Source: Burkholderia ubonensis
GTDB lineage: Bacteria > Pseudomonadota > Gammaproteobacteria > Burkholderiales > Burkholderiaceae
Reading direction: 5' to 3'
DNA: 64,000 bases
NCBI RefSeq assembly: GCF_902833085.1
Contig: NZ_CADFEB010000001.1
Span: 789,742-853,741, forward strand
A program made the translations under genes and the position numbers. A model generated the notes under the pieces. It searched no databases. It saw nothing but the letters and a program-made list of their open reading frames with translations, and was not told where the DNA came from. This document shows, in pieces, positions 1-9,000 of this stretch; positions within the stretch are counted from its first letter, which is position 1; every line of letters starts with the position of its first letter.

Positions 1-3000
1 CCTGCTCGGCAGCCGCGTCGCGCAGGACGGCGTGGTGGGCGTCACGACGAGCGTGAACACGCCGGGCCGGATCACGATCTCGACCGTCGACGAGTACCGG
101 TCGAACGATCCGCTCGGCAACGCGTATCCGGGGACGCCGCTCGTGACGGGCACCGCCGACGACGCGCACCGGGCGGGCCTGCTCACGTTCGGCCCCGGAT
201 CGGTGACGACCGTGCTGCCGGACAACAACGGCCAGACGGCGACGTCGACGCCCGGCACGGTGTTCACGCCGGGCGGTATCGCGATGACGGCGGGCGCGGT
301 GTGGTTCCAGCGCGGATCGCTGATCGAGGCGCCGGGCTCCAACGTGTCGGTGACGGCGCTTTCGCCGTCGGCGTTGGTCTATACGCCCGACGTCGCGCGG
401 AACGCGGCGCCCGGCCGCATTTATCAGGATGCCGGCTCGACGATCGACGTGTCGGGGCTCGCGAACGTCGGGCTGCCGATCGGCCAGACGCTCGTCACGG
501 TGCCGCGCATCGGCCAGAACGAGCTCGCCGATTCGCCGCTGCTGCGCGACAGTTTCCTGGCCGGGCTGAAGAACGTGATCGTCGACAGCACGCTGACGGG
601 TACGCGCAGCGACGGCGTGTCGTGGGTCGGCAGCCCGATCCTGAACCTGTCGGGCTATGTGAACCTGATGCCGCGCACGGTCGACCAGCTGCTGACCAAC
701 GGCGGGACGATCACGCTGTCCGGCAACGAAGTGATGACCGCGCCCGGTTCGTCGATGAACCTGAACGGCGGCTACGTGCACTACGAAGGCGGCATCGTCG
801 CCACGACGCGCCTCGTCGACGCGAACGGCGCGATCGTGCCGATCGGGCAGGCGAGCCCGTACCAGACCTACGTCGGGATCGCGGGCCAGTTCGTCGAAAA
901 CCATCCGCGCTGGGGCGTGGCGAAGTCGTGGTACAACCCGCTGCAGACGGGCGGGGTCTATCAGCCGGACTACATCGTCGGCGGCAACGCGGGCACGCTC
1001 GATCTCTTCGCGACCTCGGCGCTCGTGCTCGACGGCGACATCAGCGCGCACGCGTTCGGCGGCGCGAAGCAGATGCAGGGCAACAGCCTGCCGTCGGGCG
1101 GGACGTTCAATCTCGGCGCCGATCCGAAGCTCGACGGCAGCGCGCTCGCCAATCTCACGTCGAACAACGCAAACGGCGCCCCGTCCGGCGTATCGGGCCT
1201 GACGATCCTGCAGGACCGGGCCCCGCAGCTCGACGATCTCGCGCCGGGCTTTTCGAGCAGTACGCCGATCGACAAGACGGCGCTGCAGAACGTCGCCGCC
1301 GCCGATCCGCGCAACGTGCTGACCACGATGGTGGTGCCGGTCGCCGCGCTGAACGGCGGCGGTTTCTCGAACGTGAGCGTGACGCAGGACACGCACGGCG
1401 GCAAGGGCATCGTCGTCGCGCAGGGCACGCGCCTGAACGTGCAGCCGGGCGGGTCCATCGCGCTCGTCAGCCCGACCGGCGGCGCCGACGTCAACGTATC
1501 CGGCAGCCTGTCCGCGCCGGGCGGCGCGATTTCGATCGCGAGCGGCGGCAACATCGTCGTCGGGCCGCAGGCGGTGCTCAGCGCGGCCGGCCAATGGGTC
1601 AACAACGACGTGCGGGCGGCGCCGGGCACGACGCCCGGCAACACCCAGTTCATCAACGGCGGCAGCATTTCGCTGGCGACCAGCGAGGGCTCGGTCGGAA
1701 CCGTCGGCGTTGGTTTCAAGGACACGACGGGTTCGATCCTGCTGCAACCCGGCAGCGTGCTGGACCTGTCGAGCGGCGGTGAACTGCTGCCGAACGGCCA
1801 GTTGCTGATGCGGAACGGCATCCCGGTCGGGCGCGGCGGGAACCTGTCGTTGCAGACCTACGTGGCGCCCGCCACAAAGCAGTTCGGTCACACGGCCGAC
1901 GGCGGCGCGGTCCTGCCGACCATTCAGCCGGCGAACGGCACGATCGCGCTCGGCGGCACGATTCTGAGCGACGGCTTCTCCGGCGGCGGCACGCTGACGC
2001 TGCAGGCGCTCGGCTTCCGGATCGGCGGCGATCCGGCGACCGCCGCGCCGTGGGACGTCTATTTGCCGGAGCGCTTCTTCGCGCAGCAGGGTTTCGGCAA
2101 GTACGTGCTGAATGCGTACTACGACGCGACCGTGGCGCCCGGCGCGACGGTCGCGCTCACGCAACGCAATCTCGTTCCCGACACGCTCGCGCTGCGGCAG
2201 GCGGCCACCGGCGCGAACCTGTCGACTTCGGGCCTGACGACGTCCGGCCGTCTCGACGACTATCACCGGCAGCCGACGAGCCTCGTGCTGACGGGCGGCA
2301 ACGACGTGTCGTGGCTGACGTCGCTGGCAGCGGTGCCGTCGTACCCGGGCGTGACGGGCGCGGTCACGCTGTCGTCCGGCGCGTCGATCCATGCGGATGC
2401 CGGCGCGAGCATCGGCTTCGGCTCGCCGACGCAGGTGACGGTGCTCGGCTCGATCGTGGCGCCGGGCGGGGCGATCACGCTCAGCGCGGACACGGGCGGC
2501 CCGTTCGCGCAGACGGGGCAGTACAGCGTCTTCACGCCGAGCGACAGCCGGTCGGTCTGGCTCGGCGCAAACGCGACGCTCGACGTGTCGGGCGTCGCGA
2601 TCGCGAATCCGCTCGCCGCGCCGGTCAAGGTCGGCGGGAAGGCCGTCGTGCCGAACACCGGCAAGGTCCTGCCGGGCGGCTCGGTCACGCTGTCGAGCGA
2701 TGCGGGCTATGTGGCCGCGCAGCCGGGTTCGCGGATCGACGTGTCCGGCGCATCCGCGAACTTCGACCAGTTGCAGGCGAACGGCGCTTACGCGTCGCAG
2801 CCGCTCTGGAGCGATGCCGGTTCGATCACGCTGTCCGCCGCGTACGGCCTGTTCGCCGACGCGACGCTGGCCGCGCAGGCGGGCGCCGCGCAGGGGCGGG
2901 GCGGTACGCTGACGATCCTGCCGCATCAGAGCGGCGGCGCCGGGGCGACCGCGCTGGTCGTGCGGCAAGGCGGCGAACTGACGCCGGCCGGCCTCGCGGC

Positions 3001-6000
3001 GGGCCAGAGCTTCGTCACGGCGATCGATCCGACCACCGGATTGCCGATCGGCCAGCCGACCGGCGTGCTCCAGTTCGCGGCCGACAGGCTGGACGGATCG
3101 GGGGTCGCCAATCTGGTGCTCGGCAACGGCGGGATTACGCCGTTGGGCATGGAGGTGCCGCCGATCGTGTTTGCGGGCGATGTCAGGCTGGCGCTGTCGG
3201 AATCCGTCACGTTGAATACCGGCCGCATCGCGGCGCTCGGGATGGACCAGCTCGCGACGCTGCTGTCGACGCCGGCCCGTCAGCCGAGCGGCGGCACGAT
3301 ACCGCGGTCCGTCATCCAGGACCTGCTCGCGCAGCCGCCGCAGCGACCGCTCGGCACGACGATCGAAATCGATGCGCCGTACGTCGCGCTGGCCGGGCCG
3401 GCATTGACATCGCAATCTCCGGCATTCGCGCCGGTTGCGACGGTGTCCGACGCGACGCTGAACGTGAACGCGTCGTTCATCGACCTGCGCAACCAGTTCC
3501 AGCTCAACAACATCGGACACGCGAACTTCACCAGCGCCGGCGACATTCGCGTGAGTTCGATCAATGCCAATCCGGCGGGCACGGCTGCGGCCCCCGGCAT
3601 GCTCTATACGCCCGGCAATCTGTCGTTCAAGGCAGCGAACCTGTATCCGGCCACCGGCAGCACGTTCATCGTCGATGCGGTCGGGCCGACCGATCCGGCA
3701 ACGGGCAAGCCCGCGCCGACGACGGTCACGTTCGCGTCGAACGGCGCGTCGGCCACGCCGCTGTCGGCGGGCGGCACGTTGCTCGTCGATGCGACCGACA
3801 TCGTGCAGGGCGGCACGGTGCGCGCGCCGTCCGGCACGATCGTGTTCGGCGTCGGCGATCCGTCGAATGCCGCGACCAAAGCGCAATTCGCGGGTCTGCC
3901 GCTCGTCGCGACCGATTCGGTCACGCTTGCGAACGGCAGCACGACGTCGGTATCGAATGACCGCCTCCTGATTCCGTACGGCACGACGGTCGACGGCGTC
4001 GCGTGGCAGTTCAACCCGATCGCGGACGTGACGGCGCCCGACCTGGGCGCGCCGCCCGCGAAGTACGTCGGCGTCAACGCCGGCCGCGTCGCGCTCGACA
4101 AGGGCGCGAAGATCGACCTGTCGGGCGGCGGCGACCTGCAGGCGGTCGAGTGGGTGCCCGGCACGGGCGGCACGCGCGACGTGCTGTCGCAATACAACAT
4201 CAGCTATGCGAACAATCCGGCCGGCGTGACGGTGCCGGTCAATCCGGGCGCGGCGAACGTCTATGCAATCGTGCCGGGCGCGCAGTCGCCGGTGGCGGCC
4301 TACGATCCGGTATTCGCGCAAACCGCGCAGCCGCCGGCGGGCGGCGCGGCGGGCAGCACGACGGCGAGGCTCGGCGTCGGCCAGGCCGGCATGAACGATG
4401 CGATCGGCAAGGCCGTGTACCTGTCCGGCGTGCCGGGGCTGGCCGCCGGCTACTACACGCTGCTCCCGGGCAAGTACGCGACGCTGCCGGGCGCGTACCG
4501 CGTGACGGTGGCGGGCGTGCCCGGCAATGTCGTGCCGGGCGCGAGCCAGGTGCTGCCGGACGGCACCGTGACGACGGCGGGCTACTTCGCCGATGCGGTG
4601 ACGGGCGGCCGCAGCGCGACGCCGACGCTGTTCAGCGTGCAGTCGGGGCCGGTCTGGCAGCGATACTCGCAGTACACGCTGACGGGCGCGAACGGCTTCT
4701 TCGCGGCGCAGGCCGCGAAGAAGGGCAACGTGACGCCGCCGCTGCCGGTGGACGGCGGCCAGCTCGTGCTCGCCGCGACCCGGGCGCTGACGCTCGGCGC
4801 GACGCTGAACACGGCCGCAGGCAGCGGCGGTGCGCCGGCCGAAGTCGACATCGCGTCGCAGGACATCCAGATCACCGGCAATGGCGCCGCCGCGTTGCCG
4901 GGCTATCTGCAGATCGGCAGCGACGCGCTCGATTCGCTGAACGCGGGCAGCCTGCTGATCGGCGGCACGCGCGCGGCGACCGCGAAAGGCGTGACGATCA
5001 CGCCGATCGCGAACAGCGTCGTCGTGTCGAACGATGCCAACACCGCGCTCAAGGGCCCGGAAATCCTGCTCGTCACGAAGACCGACGCGAGCGGCGCGGA
5101 CGCAAACGCGGCGAACGGCTTGCGCGTCGATGCGGGCGCATCGATCGCGGCGGCGGGCGACTATCCGGCGGCGAAGGACCTGCCGATCGCGATTGCGGGC
5201 GACGGCGCGCTGCTGCGCGTGTCGAACGGCGCGATGGCGCCGCTCACGCGCACGGGCTCGACCGGCAGCGGCCTGCTGACGGTCGCCGCCGGCGCGACGC
5301 TGACGGGCGGGCAGGCGCTGACGCTCGATTCGTCGGGAAACCTGAAAGTCGATCCGAGCGCCGTGCTGTCGGCCAAGGCAATCACGGCGGACGGCTCGGC
5401 GATCACGTTCACGGGCGCGAACGGCGCGGCGGCCGCGGCGCTGCCGGGCTTCGTGATCGATCCGGCGGGGCTGGCGCAATTCGGCAACGCACAGCAGGTG
5501 ACGCTGCGCAGCTACGGCGCGATCGGCTTCGTCGGCGACGTGAACGCGACGTTCGGCAACAGCGTGGACCTGAGCGCGGGCACCTTCACGAGCGACGGCG
5601 GCCACGTGACGCTGAACGCGCAGCAAATCGCGTTCACGAACGAGACGGGCGCGCCGAACGGCGCGGCCGCAACGGGCAACGGCACGTTGACCGTCAATGC
5701 AAAGGAAATCGATTTCGGCGCGGGCACGAAGACGATGAGCGGTTTCGGGGCCGCGAGCATGACGGCGACGGGCGGCATCGTCGGGCAAGGCACCGGCGCG
5801 TTCGACTTCGGCGCGCTGCCCGTCACGCTGAATGCGCCGGTGTATCTCGCCGATACGAGCTCGGCATCGACGGTGAAGACGACCGGTGCGTTGACGCTGA
5901 ACGGCGCGCCGGGCGCCGCGCTTGCAAAGACGCCGGTCGGCGGCGCGTGGCGCTTCGTCGGCGGGACGATCGCCGACAACGGCGCGACGATCGCCGCGCC

Positions 6001-9000
6001 GGCGGGCAACGTGAGCCTCGAGGCGACGAGCGGCAACCTGACGATCGGCAGCGGCGCGACGGTGAGCGCGGCCGGGGTGTCGAAGCCGTTCTTCGACGTT
6101 GTGCGCTACGCGCCGGCCGGCGCGATCACGCTGACCGCCGACAAGGGCACGGTCGACGTTCAGGCGGGCTCGACGCTCGACTTCTCGGGCGCGAACGGCG
6201 GCGGCGCGGCGGGCAGCCTGACGCTGTCGGCGCCGCAGCAGGTCGTGAACCTGAACGGCACGATCAAGGGCGGCGCGGCGAGCGGCTACGCGGGCGGGTC
6301 GCTGTCGCTCGACACGGGCGGCGCGGCCGATCTCGACGCGTTATCGAAGACGCTGGCGTCGAGCGGCGTGAACCAGGCGATCGCGATCCATACGCGCGCG
6401 GGGAATCTCGCGCTGTCGGCCGGCAGCACGCTGACCGCGCACGCGGTGTCGCTGACGGCGGACGGCGGCGCGGGCAACGCGGCGGACACGGCGAACGGCA
6501 ACGTGAACGTACTGGGCACGATCGACGCGTCGGGCAAGGCCGGCGGCGCGATCGCGCTGTACGGCCGCAGCGGCGTCGACGTCGAAGGCACGCTGCTCGC
6601 GCGCGGCTCGAATCCGAACCAGCGCGGCGGCAAGGTCGACATCGGCACGGGCGGCGTGTTCGATCCGAATTCGCCCAATCCGTACGACACGACCTACGGC
6701 TACGAGCACATCGATCCGTCGCGAGCCGGGCTGATCCGGGTCGGCGCGAATGCGCTGATCGACGTGTCGGGCGGGACGGCGGGCGGGCTGTCGGGCGGCA
6801 CGGTGAATTTCCGCGCACCGCTGCTGGCGGACGGCACCGTGAACGTGTCGCTGCCGCCGTCGGGCTTCAACGCGGACAAGGGAATCGCGGGTTCGCGCGC
6901 GACGACGCTCGAGGCCTACGCGGTGTGGAGCACGACGGATGCGACGGCGGGGGCGAAGCATTTCGACGGCGTGATCGATCCGGCCGGCTGGTATGACGCC
7001 CGAGGGCACCTGCTGGCCGGCACGTTCACCGCGCAGAGCGCGTCCGGCTCGCCGGCGACCTTCACGTTCACGCCGGATGGAACCGGCGGCGGCACGGTGA
7101 CGAACGACGCGACGGGCGCGACGGCGGCGGTGACGCAGGCGCAGTTGCAGAGCGGCTACGGCGCGATCGGCTTCGGCGGGCTGCAGACGATGTTCTTTGC
7201 GCTGGCGTCGGGCGGCGCCAACGCGGATCATCAGACCTTCTACGGCTACCTGGGCGGGGACGCGTCGGCGGCCGCGCCGGGCACGCTGATGGGCTTCGTG
7301 CGGCACGGGCTCGATGCGCTGAAGAATCCGTTCGCCGGCACCGGGATCGCGAATGCGCGCATCGTGCCGGGCATCGAGCTGGACAATCCGAGTGCATCGA
7401 TCAACGGCGGCAACATCGCGGTGCTGACGAACTGGAACCTCGGGGCAGGGACGTCGCCGACGAATCCGGCATTCCGGTTCAACGGACAGGCGCCGGTCGT
7501 GACGTTGCGGGCGGAGAACGACGTCGACGTCAGGGCGAGCCTGTCGGACGGCTTTTTCCAGATCGACAATCCGATCGGGAGCAGCATCGTCGCGCCGCGA
7601 CCGACGCCGTCGAATTACGGCGCCGCGAACTATGCGTGGTCGGCGCAGCCGTTCGGCCCGTTCAATTACATCCTGGCGAACTACAGTTATCTCGGCCTGA
7701 GCGGGCCGTACAACTGGACATCGGGGAACAGCGACGAGATTGCGCAGTATTACGGCATGTACAAGGAATATGCGCAGTACCTGATGTCGCAGCTGTCCGA
7801 CGGCGCCTGGGCGCTCAACTACGCGGACATGTTGCATCAGAATGCGCAGCAGGCGGCAGGGCAGCCCGTACTGACGCTTCAGGCGCCGACGGCGGCCCAG
7901 GAGCAGGCCGACCCGACGTGGTATCCGCGTTATCTCGCGCAGTATCAGTCGTACGTCAAGGACATGATCAAGTGGCAGGCCGCCCATCCTGGCGTCACGC
8001 CGCACATCGACCAGGTGCAGGCGCCGCCGACCGTGCTGGTGCCGGTCATCGCCGGGGACATCACGGTGCAGCCGCCCCAGACGGACAACACGCCGGCGCC
8101 GGTCGCGGTGGCGGCGAACGCGCTGCCGCTGCTTTCCGCCAGCCTGAACCCGGGGAGCAGCACGTCGTACCGGCTCGTGGCGGGCGCCGATGCGTCGAGC
8201 GCCAATCCGCTCGCGCTGAAGCCGTCTGACGTGTTCTCGGCGTCGACGGGCGGCAACGTGATCGTGGACGGGCATTTCGAGTACAACAACGCGACCAATC
8301 CGAACATCGCCAATCCGAACGGCCTTGCCGTCGTCGCGCCGACGATGGTCCGGACCGGCGTCGGCTCGATCGACGTCGCCGCGGCGAACGACGTCTCGCT
8401 GTTCGATCCGGCCGCCGCGCGCGAGCCGGGGGCGACGGTCATACCCGGCGTGATCTACACGGCCGGCACGCCGTCGCCGAAGGCGCCCGTCACGCCGGCG
8501 GGGTCGACCACGGTCGTGCAGGGCGGGGCGGCGCCGGCGCCCAATATCCTCGTCACGTCGGCGGTCAATCCCGAAGCCGCGGGCGACATTTCCATCCGCG
8601 CGCAGGGCGACATCGCCGGTCTCGAGAACGTCATCGACACGAACGGCACGATCTCCGGGCGGGCCGGTGCGTCGATCGGCCAGTTCTGGTGGCAGTGGAT
8701 GCAGGTCACCGCGAAGCCGACGATCGTCACGGGCGGCAGCGGCTATGTGCCGATCGACCGCACGTCGATCGACTTCGGCGCGTTCGGTCAGGGCGTCATG
8801 AGCGTGGGCGGCAACGTCTCGATCAACGCGGGCGGCAACATCGCCGATCTCGGCGTGTCGCTGCCGACCACCTGGTACAAGGATGCGACGGGCACGCCGA
8901 TCACGGTCGGCGGGGGCAACCTGACGGTGCGGGCGGAGGGCGATATCCGGAGCGGCGACTATTTCGTCGCGAAGGGCGAGGGAACGATCGCGGCAGGCGG

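Noticed and set aside
4003..6996. Long plus-strand frame (~1,000 codons) inside the exoprotein gene
   Set aside because: Out-of-frame translation of the same repeats giving Arg/Gly/Ala-rich sequence; no start site or domain.
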